Notes under the pieces: model-generated
The model's input: only the letters and a program-made list of their open reading frames with translations
Databases searched by the model: none
What the model was told of the DNA's origin: nothing
Translations under genes and position numbers: made by a program
DNA from: Prevotellamassilia timonensis
GTDB lineage: Bacteria; Bacteroidota; Bacteroidia; Bacteroidales; Bacteroidaceae
Direction: 5' to 3'
DNA: 64,000 bases
NCBI RefSeq assembly: GCF_900106785.1
Contig: NZ_LT629845.1
Span: 1,034,974 to 1,098,973, forward strand
Part shown: positions 1-9,887 of the stretch, in pieces
Numbering within the stretch: the stretch's first letter is position 1
How the letters are laid out: each line of letters opens with the position of its first letter

Positions 1-188
1 TCACAATGTATCAAGTGATTTTTTCGGAACAAACTATCAGCCTTAACTATCACGCCACGTGCGCTCACAACCACACGTTTGCCAGTTATACTCAAGGTCT
101 GCACCTGCAAACCGCAGCGACGCAAAATGTCAATAGTGCCTATGGCCTCCATTTCCTCAAAGCCATCAGCAAGAATAAGGTAAATCAT
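1..188 (-). CDS. DJ-1/PfpI family protein, N-terminal part (cut by window edge)
   Basis: Reading leftward from an ATG at 188 gives 62 residues beginning MIYLILADGFEEMEAIGTID, the typical N-terminus of DJ-1/PfpI (ThiJ/YajL) proteins with the conserved glutamate in the ADGFEEME segment. The family includes protein deglycases and chaperone-like stress proteins; the cysteine of the nucleophile elbow lies beyond the window, so activity cannot be judged. The gene follows pdxJ on the same strand, 143 bases downstream of its stop, and could share its transcript. A poor Shine-Dalgarno region is normal for Bacteroidota. Confidence 0.8.
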   Translation of the reverse strand, partial: MIYLILADGFEEMEAIGTIDILRRCGLQVQTLSITGKRVVVSARGVIVKADSLFRKNHLIHC

Positions 189-331
189 TTTGTAATTTTA
201 TGTTCAACACCGTTGGAACGCAGCCTTAGCAGCATTCACAACTTCTGATATTTAATATTTATAGCAAGCTTTTATGACTTGCCGAAAGCAACCGCTTAGC
301 TTATATTTTTATCAACCATTCAACTTGCAGG

Positions 332-1045
332 TCATTTCAAGCAAGCCAAATATTCACTTATCGTTTCACGCAAGCCCAAATACAAGGCATCACAAATCAA
401 GGCATGCCCTATACTCACCTCATCAACCCATGGTATCTGCTGGTGAAAGTAGGCAAGGTTTTGCAAACTCAAGTCGTGTCCGGCATTCAAGCCCAGCCCT
501 ATTTCACGGCAATGAATAGCTGTCTGTACAAAAGGGGCTATTGCTTCCTCCCTATTGGCTGCATAATTGGCCGCATAAGGTTCTGTATACAACTCCACAC
601 GGTCAGCACCGACTTTTTTTGCATAATCTGCCAGCACTGGTTGTGCATCTATGAAGATGCTCACCCTGATGCCCGCAGCCTTAAACCGTCCTACCACATC
701 GCGCAAAAAAACCTCATGCTTTATCGTATTCCAACCATGATTTGAGGTAAGTTGGTCTGGCGCGTCCGGCACAAGTGTCACCTGGTCGGGTTTTGCCTTT
801 AACACCAAAGAGCAAAAATCATCACTCGGATTACCCTCTATATTAAACTCAGTGGACAATCTTGGGCGTAAGTCAAACACGTCTTGATGACGTATATGCC
901 GCTCATCAGGACGGGGATGCACGGTTATGCCTTGAGCACCAAATTTTTCACAGTCCAGCGCCACACGCACAACATCAGGATTATTTCCGCCACGCGCATT
1001 GCGGAGCGTGGCCACTTTATTGATATTTACACTTAACTTTGTCAT
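332..1045 (-). CDS. pdxJ: Pyridoxine 5'-phosphate synthase PdxJ
   Basis: The 237-residue product opens [20 protein letters not shown] and contains the PdxJ hallmarks VTVHP-type segment ([13 protein letters not shown], about residues 39-51), FNIEGNP (about 68-74), [17 protein letters not shown] (about 88-104) and the C-terminal [12 protein letters not shown] and EVSIGHALI motifs. PdxJ is a cytosolic TIM-barrel enzyme condensing 3-amino-2-oxopropyl phosphate with deoxyxylulose 5-phosphate to give pyridoxine 5'-phosphate. Length is normal for the family. It is divergent from nadK, an arrangement common in Bacteroidota. The start at 1045 is fixed by the conserved N-terminus. Confidence 0.96.
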   Translation of the reverse strand: MTKLSVNINKVATLRNARGGNNPDVVRVALDCEKFGAQGITVHPRPDERHIRHQDVFDLRPRLSTEFNIEGNPSDDFCSLVLKAKPDQVTLVPDAPDQLTSNHGWNTIKHEVFLRDVVGRFKAAGIRVSIFIDAQPVLADYAKKVGADRVELYTEPYAANYAANREEAIAPFVQTAIHCREIGLGLNAGHDLSLQNLAYFHQQIPWVDEVSIGHALICDALYLGLRETISEYLACLK

Positions 1046-1076
1046 GGTTACTATTCGTTATATCCAACGAAAAACG

Positions 1077-1084
1077 TAAATTTG
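1077..1084 (+). promoter_or_regulatory. Candidate -7 box for nadK (TAAATTTG)
   Basis: TAAATTTG fits the Bacteroidota -7 consensus TAnnTTTG and lies 115 bases before the nadK ATG. No clear TTG -33 box is present at the expected 19-21 base spacing, so this is a partial match. Confidence 0.35.
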
Positions 1085-1110
1085 CGCTTGTTAGTTTTTG
1101 CTTTGAATTA

Positions 1111-1118
1111 CAAAAGTA
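1111..1118 (-). promoter_or_regulatory. Candidate -7 box for pdxJ (TACTTTTG)
   Basis: On the minus strand this reads TACTTTTG, matching TAnnTTTG, 65 bases upstream of the pdxJ ATG. A TTG occurs 16 bases further upstream, shorter than the usual 19-21. It faces the nadK box at 1077-1084, so the two predicted transcripts would overlap. Confidence 0.4.
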
Positions 1119-1199
1119 CTGTTTTTTTGCCTTTCAAGCGGCATCGCAATACTAACATTTAATAGAATTAGACGAACAATTAAGATATTTTATCCATAT

Positions 1200-2090
1200 A
1201 TGAAGTACTCTCATCTTAAAATAGCTATTTTCGGCAACATATTCCAAACCAAAAAGAACCAATATGTGACAGCTATCTTAAAGAAATTGCAGAGTCTTGA
1301 TGTACACATTTCTGTTGAAGAACAATTTGCCCTATTTCTACGCGACAAACTTGGAATAGACCTTGCACAGACCGAAATTTTCAGCAACTGCGAGCTATGC
1401 GATGCAGACGCAGCCATATCTATTGGCGGAGATGGGACATTTCTCGGTACCGCCTCTATGATTGGCACACGCGGCATACCCATTTTAGGTGTAAACACCG
1501 GACGGCTCGGTTTCCTTGCCGATGTCTCGCCAAATGCTATTGACGAATCGCTCGAAGCATTGTGCCAAGGTGATTACGTGGTGGAAAATCGCAAAGCTCT
1601 GGCCGTACTTAAAAACGGAGAGCTCTCAAACTTTTACCCCTACGCCCTAAACGAGGTAGCCGTACTTAAACACGACAATTCATCGTTAATCGAAATCAGC
1701 ACATACGTCAACGGCCATTTTCTGACCAACTATTTGGCTGACGGCCTGATTGTTGCTACCCCCACAGGGTCAACAGGCTATTCACTGAGTGTGGGCGGTC
1801 CTATATTGGTACCACAGTCGGGCACATTCTGCATAGCCCCAATTGCCCCACACAGTCTGTCGGTACGCCCCGTTGTGGTGCGCGATGATGTTGAAATCAG
1901 ACTTGAAGTGTGCAGCCGTACCAAGAATTTTCTCTTGGCATGCGACGGTCAAAGCGAGAGTCTGCCACACAGCACCATCATTAGTATACACCGTGCGCCA
2001 CATACCATTAACGTTGTCAAAATCAAGCACAAGCACTTTTTCGAAACGCTACGAGACAAACTCATGTGGGGAGCGGACCAACGCAATTAA
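1200..2090 (+). CDS. nadK: NAD kinase
   Basis: A 296-residue protein with the NAD kinase signature GGDGT at residues 76-80, followed by the NTGRLGFLAD motif (about 100-109) and the GSTGYSLSVGGPI segment (about 185-197) that binds the nicotinamide nucleotide. It phosphorylates NAD to NADP using ATP or polyphosphate in the cytosol. Length agrees with bacterial NadK (about 290). ATG at 1200 precedes MKYSHLKIAIFGN, a normal start. It is divergent from pdxJ and 52 bases ahead of an ABC exporter gene on the same strand. Confidence 0.96.
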   Translation: MKYSHLKIAIFGNIFQTKKNQYVTAILKKLQSLDVHISVEEQFALFLRDKLGIDLAQTEIFSNCELCDADAAISIGGDGTFLGTASMIGTRGIPILGVNTGRLGFLADVSPNAIDESLEALCQGDYVVENRKALAVLKNGELSNFYPYALNEVAVLKHDNSSLIEISTYVNGHFLTNYLADGLIVATPTGSTGYSLSVGGPILVPQSGTFCIAPIAPHSLSVRPVVVRDDVEIRLEVCSRTKNFLLACDGQSESLPHSTIISIHRAPHTINVVKIKHKHFFETLRDKLMWGADQRN

Positions 2091-2142
2091 ATAGACAGGC
2101 GAAACGCAAAGCAACCCCCACAAGCACACACATATAGCCAGC

Positions 2143-3780
2143 ATGACACGCCCCATACCACACATCATACGCTACTTGCTCACACAGCTTAAAGGATATA
2201 AATTGCAAGCGACACTCAACACTATAGTTGGCGTGCTGCTCGTTTTCCTTGACCTTGCATTCGTGTGGGCCACAAAATTGGCAGTTGACGCAGCTACACA
2301 TCAAACACAAGCATGCACACTTAACCAGGCATTAGTGCTTATTGGTACTATCATGCTACTACGCATACTGACAAGCCTTTCGTCACGCTGGATCAGCGCT
2401 ATACTGGGAGTAAAAGCCCAAAACCGCATGCGCCAACACATATTTACCAAATTGTTGCAAGGGCAATGGGCCACGCTCAAAACATTTCACACAGGCAACC
2501 TTACAAACAGATTGGAGCGCGACGTCAACGACGTGGTAAGTTTTGCCACTGAGAGCATACCTTCGTTTATCACCACATTCACTCAATTTGTCGGCGCATT
2601 TTTCTTTCTATTCTTTATGGATAGCACACTCGCTATCATTATCGTATGCGTAGTGCCATTCTTCATCATCAGTAGCAAACTCTATTTCAAAAGAATGCGC
2701 AACCTTACTCACGAGGCTCGCAACGAGGAAAGCTGCATTCAATCTATACTTCAAGAAACGCTACAACATGTATTGATTGTCAAGACATTACAACGTGTCG
2801 ACTTTTTCACAACAAAACTTTCGTCACAACAATCACGCCTGCACGCAACAATACTCAAACGTACCAAACTTTCAACCATTTCATCAAGTCTGCTCAACCT
2901 GGGTTTTGCCACCGGTTACTTTGTCACATTCGCATGGGGCGCAACAAACTTGTCAAAAGGGCTCATAACCTATGGCGCCATGCTTGCCTTCATACAATTA
3001 GTTGGACAGATACAAGGCCCCGTACGCAATCTTTCAAAATTCATTCCTGTATTCATCGCCTCGTTCACCGCGGCAGAGAGATTGATGGAATTAGAAGAAC
3101 TGCCCCAAGAAGAGCAGTGTCCGCCACTCAAGCTGACACCACCACTGCAACTGAACCTAACTGATGTAAAATTTCAATACACGCACAAATCGCGACTGAT
3201 ATTCAATCATTTTAATTACAAATTTCCCGCGGGCAGCGTCACTGCCATCGTGGGAGAAACTGGAGCAGGCAAGACAACACTAATTCGCTTGTTACTCTCA
3301 CTCGTTACACCCATCGAGGGCAACATTGTCATCACCGACTCACAAGGGAACAACTACCCTATGATGCCCCACATGCGTACAAATTTTGCGTACGTGCCGC
3401 AAGGCAACACACTCTTTTCCGGAACCATTCGCAGTAACTTGCTACAAGGCAACCCCTCAGCCACCGACGAGGGACTGAAGCAAGCACTGCACATTGCTGC
3501 AGCCGACTTCGTGTTCAAAAAAGCTGACGGACTCGACACCATCTGTGGTGAAACTGGCGACGGCCTCTCCGAAGGCCAGGCCCAACGCATTGCAATTGCC
3601 CGAGCATTGCTGTCCGATGGCAATATATTCATCTTTGACGAAGCCACTTCATCACTCGACCCCACCACCGAGGAGATTGTGCTGCAACGCATCATCACGC
3701 ACTACCCACACCGCACATTGATTTTCATCACACACCGGCCACAAGTGCTCAAGTATGCCACTCAAAAATTAGAGTTGTAA
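2143..3780 (+). CDS. ABC transporter, fused membrane and ATPase domains (exporter type)
   Basis: A 545-residue half-transporter: an N-terminal six-helix membrane domain (about residues 1-310) followed by a nucleotide-binding domain. Visible motifs are Walker A GETGAGKT at residues 371-378, the Q-loop region FAYVPQGN, ABC signature LSEGQAQRIAIARAL, Walker B IFIFDEATSSLD and the H-loop ITHR. This is the MsbA/MDR-type exporter layout and it should act as a homodimer in the inner membrane. The substrate cannot be read from sequence. The downstream tamB gene starts only 17 bases after the stop, so the two are probably cotranscribed, suggesting an envelope role (inference). Confidence 0.9.
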   Translation: MTRPIPHIIRYLLTQLKGYKLQATLNTIVGVLLVFLDLAFVWATKLAVDAATHQTQACTLNQALVLIGTIMLLRILTSLSSRWISAILGVKAQNRMRQHIFTKLLQGQWATLKTFHTGNLTNRLERDVNDVVSFATESIPSFITTFTQFVGAFFFLFFMDSTLAIIIVCVVPFFIISSKLYFKRMRNLTHEARNEESCIQSILQETLQHVLIVKTLQRVDFFTTKLSSQQSRLHATILKRTKLSTISSSLLNLGFATGYFVTFAWGATNLSKGLITYGAMLAFIQLVGQIQGPVRNLSKFIPVFIASFTAAERLMELEELPQEEQCPPLKLTPPLQLNLTDVKFQYTHKSRLIFNHFNYKFPAGSVTAIVGETGAGKTTLIRLLLSLVTPIEGNIVITDSQGNNYPMMPHMRTNFAYVPQGNTLFSGTIRSNLLQGNPSATDEGLKQALHIAAADFVFKKADGLDTICGETGDGLSEGQAQRIAIARALLSDGNIFIFDEATSSLDPTTEEIVLQRIITHYPHRTLIFITHRPQVLKYATQKLEL

Positions 3781-3797
3781 TAACACCACCCACCACT

Positions 3798-6700
3798 TTG
3801 AAGTCCTTAAAAATTCGCAACATATTACGCACGCTCGTATGCACCATTCTTGGCGCATACATTTTGTTGTTGGGCATACTTAACTATGCTCCAACCAACA
3901 AAATGTTGTCCAACTATGTTGCACAAGAGCTAAGTCATAAGATAGGCAGCAAGGTAAGCATTGATAATATACAAATAGGGCTATTCAATCGCTTAATAAT
4001 CAACAATATTTGCATAAGCGACAGACAACACGAAATATTATTGAAAGCCCACCTCGCTACCACAAAAATAGAATTGCGTTCCCTCTTCAAGCAACAACTG
4101 TCACTGCGCACGGTGTCGTTGCTTGATGCCGATGTCAACCTTTACCAACAAAAAGCTGACAGCGCAGCAAACTACCAATTTCTGATAGATGCCTTTGCAA
4201 GCAAAGACCACAAACCAAAATCGGGCATCAACCTGCGTATCAACTCCATTATTCTACGCCGTGTCAACATTCGTTACGACAAGCGTTTCTTACCACATAC
4301 TCCCCACAAGTTCAACCCCTCGCATATAGGTCTGGCTGACATCAACGCCAACATCAGCCTCAAGAATATTACTACCAAGCAACTTGACCTGCGTGTACGT
4401 GCGCTATCGTTTAAGGAGCAATCAGGTTTATGTCTGAACGATATGCACTTCAAATTCTCAGCAACCCCTACTGCCGCCGACATCGAAGATTTCAGCCTCG
4501 ATATGCCCCATACACACATACGCCAGGGTTCACTCCTGGCAACCTACAACATTCAACGTGGCATAGACCAACTCCCCCACACATTGCGCATAGGCGCGAC
4601 ACTCAACAAAATACAAGTTTCGACCGCTGACATTCGACCGCTGTTAGGCAACACGCCAAAAGGCAAAGACCTTACTCTGCGCATTTCTACAACATTACTG
4701 CTAACTCCTGGCAAGTTGCAGCTCAACCAACTTACCATCACAGACAAGCAACATGACAGCCGTTTGAAAGCTGATATCACGTTGAAATATGCTCCCAAAC
4801 GTGTACAAGAACTTTACCTCACGCTCAGCCAATGCCACGTGAGCAAAGCACTTACATCCAATCTGCTGTCGTGGGTTAAGCTTGACAACAAAAGTCAAAA
4901 CATCATAAAGGCGGTCGGAGACATTGACATTAAAGGGAATGCAGCATACCAGGCAGGTGGAACAACTCAAACAACCCTTGACGTGCAAACTGCCATTGGG
5001 CATCTTACAGCCAGCGCAAGCATCAAAGGACAACATGCCAGTTCCCACATCAACGTCAAATCATTCGCTCTCGACAAGTTGCTCGCCAACAAGTCGCTGC
5101 CGACGCAAATAGATGCAATGGCCGACATACGAGCCACCATTGTTGCAAACAAGCGTCTTGAGAGCGTTAGCATAAAGCTACAAGCACCGGCATTTACGTG
5201 GAACAATTATAAATTCCGCAACATAGAAATCGAAGCAGACCACACACCACGAACCACCCAATTCGACATAAACAGTAACGACCCCAACGCAAAATTCAAT
5301 GCCTTAGCCAAGCTTTCGTTGGTTGGCAAGCAAATTGTTGGTGGCAACGCTGATATAAACATACAAAACCTTCACCTTGCCAATCTTGGCCTCAAAAGTA
5401 CCCCTTTGCACCAAGCCCAAGTCAGCGCACACATCAAAGCCGACCTGGATAAATGGCAAAAAGGGGCACTGCCACATGGCACGCTGCAGATTAACAACCT
5501 CGACATACAAAATGGGCCACGAGGCAACTACAGCCTCAACCAATTTAATGCTTCCATCACTTCCGACAACACTAATCGGCAAACTCTGAAAATACAAAGC
5601 GATTTTGCCGACGCTTACATTGAAGGTAACATGTCATTAGAGCGCATCAAACAAAGTGTGACCGATGTGCTCAACCGCAGTTTGCCCGGCCTTGTCGACA
5701 AAGCACAACCATACCCGCCCCTCACCCCACACGATCAATGGCTAATCAACGCCAAGCTTAAAGATGCCGAAGCACTCTACAAATTGGCAAATATAAAATT
5801 TACTACAGACGGCCCACTACACATTCATGGCACCTTTGCCCCCATGGGCCGTACATCTATTGTAGCCTTCACCAACCAGTTAAACGTATCCTCGCAAGCG
5901 TTCATACGTCCAAGCATCTATCTGTCGGGCCAAGGCCAAGACTATCATTGCCTAATTCAGACACAAAAAGCCATTGCCAATAGCAACTACCGTATTGCAG
6001 CCAATCTCACGACCCGTCATGGCGCGCTACACACACAGCTAAGTTGGAGCAACCAAGAGGACAAGGACCAATACTACGGATCAGTTGAAAGCACTACCGA
6101 ATTTGTGCCTTCACGTAATGGCGTGAACCTGAACATGGATATCAGTCCCACGCAATTCGCCCTGTCCGACACAATTTGGCATATTGCTTCCGGACATCTG
6201 TCATACATCAACAAGCGCCTTGCCATGTCAGGCATACAACTCAGCCACGCCAGCCAATCACTCACGATTGATGGCATGATAGCCCCCGGCCAGAGCGACT
6301 CAATTGTAGCCAGCCTCAACGGCATTGACATTGACTACATACTCAATCTCATAAATTTTGACGCTGTATCGTTTGGCGGCAGAGCTACCGGGCAGGCCAT
6401 CTTCACACAAAAGGAACACCAACCCCAATTCCATGCCAATCTGACCATTCCCCATTTCACGTTCAACAACGGGCTTATGGGGTATGCCAACATACATGCC
6501 AATTGGAACAAGGGGGAAAACCGCATCAACATCGATGCAGACATGAAACTGCCCCACACCCCCAACTATGGCACACAAGTGCATGGCTACGTATCGCTGG
6601 CCGAAAAAGGGCTCAGCCTGAACATAACCCCCCATCACACCGATTTGGCATTTCTCAACCGCTACATAGACGGCATCTTTGGCGATTTCAAAGGCGACGC

Positions 6701-8273
6701 CACAGGCCATATACACCTTTATGGCCCATTCAAAAAGCTCGATTTCGAAGGCGAAGTTTCCGCCAACTGTCAAGCCAAAGTATTGGCCACTGGTGTCAAT
6801 TACAAGGTGCAAGACGGCAATGTGCGTTTCGAGCCTGGTGCTTTCGTCTTCAACGATTTCAACCTCTACGACAAGCATTCTGGAAAAGGCAAAGCCAATG
6901 GTGTACTCAGACACACCCACCTCAAAAAACTCAACTACACATTCGACATCACCGCCAATCACATGTTGTGCTACGATCAGCCCCAACAGGCAGAACTACC
7001 ATTCTTCTGCACAACATCTGCCACAGGCAACATTCACCTGGCGGGGTGGCCATCACACTTCACGGCCGACATCGCACTACGTCCTGATGCGCCAAGCCAA
7101 TTTACATACAACCTCGACAATCAGACAGCATTATCAAAGGACGACCGCATGATACGCTTCCACGCCATGCAACAACAAGCACCCGCCGGCCTCATCATGC
7201 CAAATGCTGACACCCTTCGCATACACCAAGCCCCCCCAACCACCGCCGGCAACGAGCCTACCGACATGCAATTAAACTTCATGATCGACCTCACGCCAGC
7301 CACACAAATAAAAATAATTACCGATGGCAAATCTGGCGATGCCATTACAGCCTGGGGCCAAGGCCCGCTTCGTGCACGATGGCACAACAAAGGTGGCTTC
7401 GACATATACGGCAGCTACACCCTCGTGCGTGGCGATTACAACATCAGTCTGCAAGACATTATAAAGAAGAGCCTAAAGTTGCAGGACGGCAGCAGCATCA
7501 CATTTGCTGGCGACCCACTTAACGCCCGGCTCAACCTCAAAGCACTATATACCGTGAATGGCGTCTCTCTCAACGACCTCAATTATGGTGCGGGGTTCTC
7601 TAACAAGATGGTAAAAGCCGACTGCATACTCAACATTGGAGGCGTGGCGCGTGCGCCTAAGGTAGACTTTGATTTGGATCTGCACAACATCTCTGACGAC
7701 GAGAAACAAATGGTACACCAGCTCATATCAACAGACGAGGACATGAGCAAACAAGTGATGTGCTTGCTTGGCATGGGACGTTTCATGACTACCACAAACA
7801 CCGCAACAGGAGCTAACATCAACAATCAAGCACAGCAGCAGTCAAGCGCAGCCATGCGTTCGTTCCTGTCCACCACCCTCACAGGGCAACTTAACTCTGC
7901 CATATCCTCCATGTTAGGTAATAACTCCAAATGGAGCTTTGGCACAAACTTCATGCCTGGCACTGAGGGGTGGAACAACAGCGAAGTTGACGGCCTGGTA
8001 CAAGGACGCCTATTCAACGACCGTCTGCTATTCAACGGAAACTTCGGCTACCGCGAGAGCTCCACCTATAGCACAAACTTTGTAGGCGACTTTGACATAC
8101 GCTACCTGCTAACTCCACGCGGCAGCGTCAGCCTGCGTGCATACAGCGAAACAAACGACCGATATTTTACAAAATCATCACTTACAACCCAAGGCATTGG
8201 CATCACCTTACAACGCGAGTTTAACAAGCTGAAGGAACTCTTCAAGCGAGACTCTAAGAAAAGGCAGAAATAA
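3798..8273 (+). CDS. tamB: TamB-like translocation/assembly module protein (AsmA/DUF490 superfamily)
   Basis: A 1491-residue protein with one N-terminal membrane anchor (about residues 12-30, LVCTILGAYILLLGILNYA), a long repetitive beta-rich middle, and a C-terminal domain with the typical signature GDYNISLQDII, then LNLKALYTVNGVSLNDL and a closing barrel-like segment (WSFGTNFMPGTEGW, LLFNGNFGYRES). TamB-type proteins span the periplasm and are linked to outer-membrane protein assembly and lipid transport between membranes. The start is a TTG 17 bases after the exporter stop; the next in-frame ATG, at codon 36, would remove the anchor, so TTG is preferred. No TamA/BamA partner is in this window. 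Confidence 0.88.
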   Translation: MKSLKIRNILRTLVCTILGAYILLLGILNYAPTNKMLSNYVAQELSHKIGSKVSIDNIQIGLFNRLIINNICISDRQHEILLKAHLATTKIELRSLFKQQLSLRTVSLLDADVNLYQQKADSAANYQFLIDAFASKDHKPKSGINLRINSIILRRVNIRYDKRFLPHTPHKFNPSHIGLADINANISLKNITTKQLDLRVRALSFKEQSGLCLNDMHFKFSATPTAADIEDFSLDMPHTHIRQGSLLATYNIQRGIDQLPHTLRIGATLNKIQVSTADIRPLLGNTPKGKDLTLRISTTLLLTPGKLQLNQLTITDKQHDSRLKADITLKYAPKRVQELYLTLSQCHVSKALTSNLLSWVKLDNKSQNIIKAVGDIDIKGNAAYQAGGTTQTTLDVQTAIGHLTASASIKGQHASSHINVKSFALDKLLANKSLPTQIDAMADIRATIVANKRLESVSIKLQAPAFTWNNYKFRNIEIEADHTPRTTQFDINSNDPNAKFNALAKLSLVGKQIVGGNADINIQNLHLANLGLKSTPLHQAQVSAHIKADLDKWQKGALPHGTLQINNLDIQNGPRGNYSLNQFNASITSDNTNRQTLKIQSDFADAYIEGNMSLERIKQSVTDVLNRSLPGLVDKAQPYPPLTPHDQWLINAKLKDAEALYKLANIKFTTDGPLHIHGTFAPMGRTSIVAFTNQLNVSSQAFIRPSIYLSGQGQDYHCLIQTQKAIANSNYRIAANLTTRHGALHTQLSWSNQEDKDQYYGSVESTTEFVPSRNGVNLNMDISPTQFALSDTIWHIASGHLSYINKRLAMSGIQLSHASQSLTIDGMIAPGQSDSIVASLNGIDIDYILNLINFDAVSFGGRATGQAIFTQKEHQPQFHANLTIPHFTFNNGLMGYANIHANWNKGENRINIDADMKLPHTPNYGTQVHGYVSLAEKGLSLNITPHHTDLAFLNRYIDGIFGDFKGDATGHIHLYGPFKKLDFEGEVSANCQAKVLATGVNYKVQDGNVRFEPGAFVFNDFNLYDKHSGKGKANGVLRHTHLKKLNYTFDITANHMLCYDQPQQAELPFFCTTSATGNIHLAGWPSHFTADIALRPDAPSQFTYNLDNQTALSKDDRMIRFHAMQQQAPAGLIMPNADTLRIHQAPPTTAGNEPTDMQLNFMIDLTPATQIKIITDGKSGDAITAWGQGPLRARWHNKGGFDIYGSYTLVRGDYNISLQDIIKKSLKLQDGSSITFAGDPLNARLNLKALYTVNGVSLNDLNYGAGFSNKMVKADCILNIGGVARAPKVDFDLDLHNISDDEKQMVHQLISTDEDMSKQVMCLLGMGRFMTTTNTATGANINNQAQQQSSAAMRSFLSTTLTGQLNSAISSMLGNNSKWSFGTNFMPGTEGWNNSEVDGLVQGRLFNDRLLFNGNFGYRESSTYSTNFVGDFDIRYLLTPRGSVSLRAYSETNDRYFTKSSLTTQGIGITLQREFNKLKELFKRDSKKRQK

Positions 8274-8293
8274 CCCATACTCTATACGCACAA

Positions 8294-8344
8294 AATGAGG
8301 CGGTGGCAACAGCATTAAAAAAACGCTGTTGCCACCGCCTCATT
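8294..8344. terminator. Bidirectional intrinsic terminator between tamB and gltS
   Basis: A perfect 20-bp inverted repeat (8294-8313 against 8325-8344) with an 11-base A-rich loop sits between the convergent stops of tamB and gltS. Short T/A runs flank it, so it can serve both strands. Confidence 0.8.
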
Positions 8345-8357
8345 CGCAATTACAAAA

Positions 8358-9608
8358 TCAAGCCCCTATCCAATTCAAGAACATTGTAATAAAGCCAGTG
8401 TTGATTAAATCCACAAACATGGCTCCAATAATCGGCACAATCAAGAAAGGCTTTACCGAATAATGATACTTGTAACACACAGCACTCATATTGGCCATGG
8501 CATTAGGAGTAGCTCCAAGCCCGAAACCACAAATGCCTGCTACCAGCACCGCCGCATCATAGTCGCGGCCCAATATGTTGAACGCCACAAAATACGCAAT
8601 TAAAGCCATCGCCACAACCTGCGCCACAAGCATCACTACCAGCGGCAAAGCAAGCGATTCGAGTTCCCACAGCTTTAACGACACCATGGCCATACCCAAA
8701 AATACAGACAAACATATATTGCCAACACTAACGATTTTATCAAGTTCCATTTTTGGCGTCAATTTACAAGCTTCTGCCACATTGCGTACTATAGCTGCCA
8801 CAATCAATGCCCCAAAGTAGGTCGGGAAAGTCACCCCCGTCTGTTGTAACAGCCAACTCATCAGCGAACCCGCAGCCACTACTACAAGCAACGCATACGT
8901 GGCCTTGGCATACTGTTGAAATTCTTGTTCGTTGCTGCTTATATGCTTTGCACGCCCAGCGGGTGATGCCTCGTCGCTTTCAAGTCCCGCCATAGCAGGA
9001 TCCACCTTGTAGTCTTTCGGTTCAAGATGCTCTGCCGTCAATTTTGTGCGTATCAAGCGTTCTGCCAACGGGCCACCCGTTACCGAACCCATTATCAAGC
9101 CGAACGTGGCTGCCGCCATAGCGATGGTGCCCGCACCAGACAGCCCCATACCCTCAAGCACAGCACTAAAGCCACCAGCCGTGCCATGACCGCCGGCCAT
9201 GGAAATTGACCCCGCAGCCATTCCCACCAGGGGGTTGACGCCCATAATCCACGCTATGCCCAACGGCAATACGTTCTGCACCACTATTATAAAGGCTAAA
9301 ACACCCAACATCAGCAACAACGTACTGCCACCACGACGCAGCACCTTCAAGTTTGACTGAAAACCTACCGAAGTAAAGAATACAAGCATAAACACATCCT
9401 TCAGCGTGCCATCAAAAAACAGCTCTACGTTCCACAATTTGTAAAGCATAAGCGACACTACCGAAAACACAATGCCTCCCGACACAGGAGACGGTATGCA
9501 AAACCGCTGCAACCATTTCACCCTACGCGTCAAACACATGCCCAACACCAATGCCAACGCGCCCAAACCAGCCGTTTGCAGCATATCAAGCTCCAACACA
9601 CTTTTCAT
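8358..9608 (-). CDS. gltS: Sodium/glutamate symporter GltS
   Basis: A 416-residue membrane protein starting MKSVLELDMLQTAGLGALAL with about ten to twelve hydrophobic helices. Two inverted glycine-rich re-entrant segments typical of GltS are visible: GSISMAGGHGTAGGF (about residues 133-147) and the C-terminal GICGFGLGATPNAMANM (about 360-376). GltS imports glutamate with sodium across the inner membrane. Length matches the family (about 400). A charged cytoplasmic loop lies around residues 195-235. It is transcribed toward tamB and separated from it by a strong terminator. Confidence 0.94.
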   Translation of the reverse strand: MKSVLELDMLQTAGLGALALVLGMCLTRRVKWLQRFCIPSPVSGGIVFSVVSLMLYKLWNVELFFDGTLKDVFMLVFFTSVGFQSNLKVLRRGGSTLLLMLGVLAFIIVVQNVLPLGIAWIMGVNPLVGMAAGSISMAGGHGTAGGFSAVLEGMGLSGAGTIAMAAATFGLIMGSVTGGPLAERLIRTKLTAEHLEPKDYKVDPAMAGLESDEASPAGRAKHISSNEQEFQQYAKATYALLVVVAAGSLMSWLLQQTGVTFPTYFGALIVAAIVRNVAEACKLTPKMELDKIVSVGNICLSVFLGMAMVSLKLWELESLALPLVVMLVAQVVAMALIAYFVAFNILGRDYDAAVLVAGICGFGLGATPNAMANMSAVCYKYHYSVKPFLIVPIIGAMFVDLINTGFITMFLNWIGA

Positions 9609-9762
9609 CTATTTACTTTTTGTCTTAATTAGGATTTAATTTTGATGATAATTTTCAACAAACGCGACAACAGCCTTATCAAGTTCATTTGTTCATTGGC
9701 ACAAACAATGGCCAAACCCCGACGAATTGCAAAGCTATTTGAGCTTCCATTTTACAGGTGTG

Positions 9763-9770
9763 CAAAATTA
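9763..9770 (-). promoter_or_regulatory. Candidate -7 box for gltS (TAATTTTG)
   Basis: The minus strand reads TAATTTTG, matching TAnnTTTG, about 155 bases upstream of the gltS start. A TTG occurs 23 bases upstream, slightly beyond the usual spacing. The 279-base gap between gltS and the SUI1 gene holds this box and the divergent promoter at 9812-9843 and nothing else recognised. Confidence 0.45.
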
Positions 9771-9811
9771 AGCATTTCGTCTATATTTGCTTACAAAAAG
9801 CTCACCTAAAG

Positions 9812-9843
9812 TTGCCACATCAGAACTATAAGTTTTACCTTTG
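9812..9843 (+). promoter_or_regulatory. Bacteroidota-type promoter for the SUI1-domain gene
   Basis: TTG at 9812-9814 and TACCTTTG at 9836-9843 are separated by 21 bases, a full match to the TTG-N19-21-TAnnTTTG consensus of primary sigma factor promoters in Bacteroidota. The gene starts 45 bases downstream. Confidence 0.65.
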
Positions 9844-9887
9844 CACATATCACCATACCAAGCACCACACCCAACACAATATTATTT

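Noticed and set aside
189..331. Possible short coding tail between pdxJ and the DJ-1 gene (minus strand, ending EVVNAAKAAFQRC)
   Set aside because: An in-frame stop lies just upstream and only about 15 codons are open, so there is not enough to call a gene or remnant.
6300..6986. Minus-strand open frame of 228 codons inside tamB
   Set aside because: It is a shadow of the tamB coding frame, with a valine/glycine-biased product that only mirrors tamB codon use.
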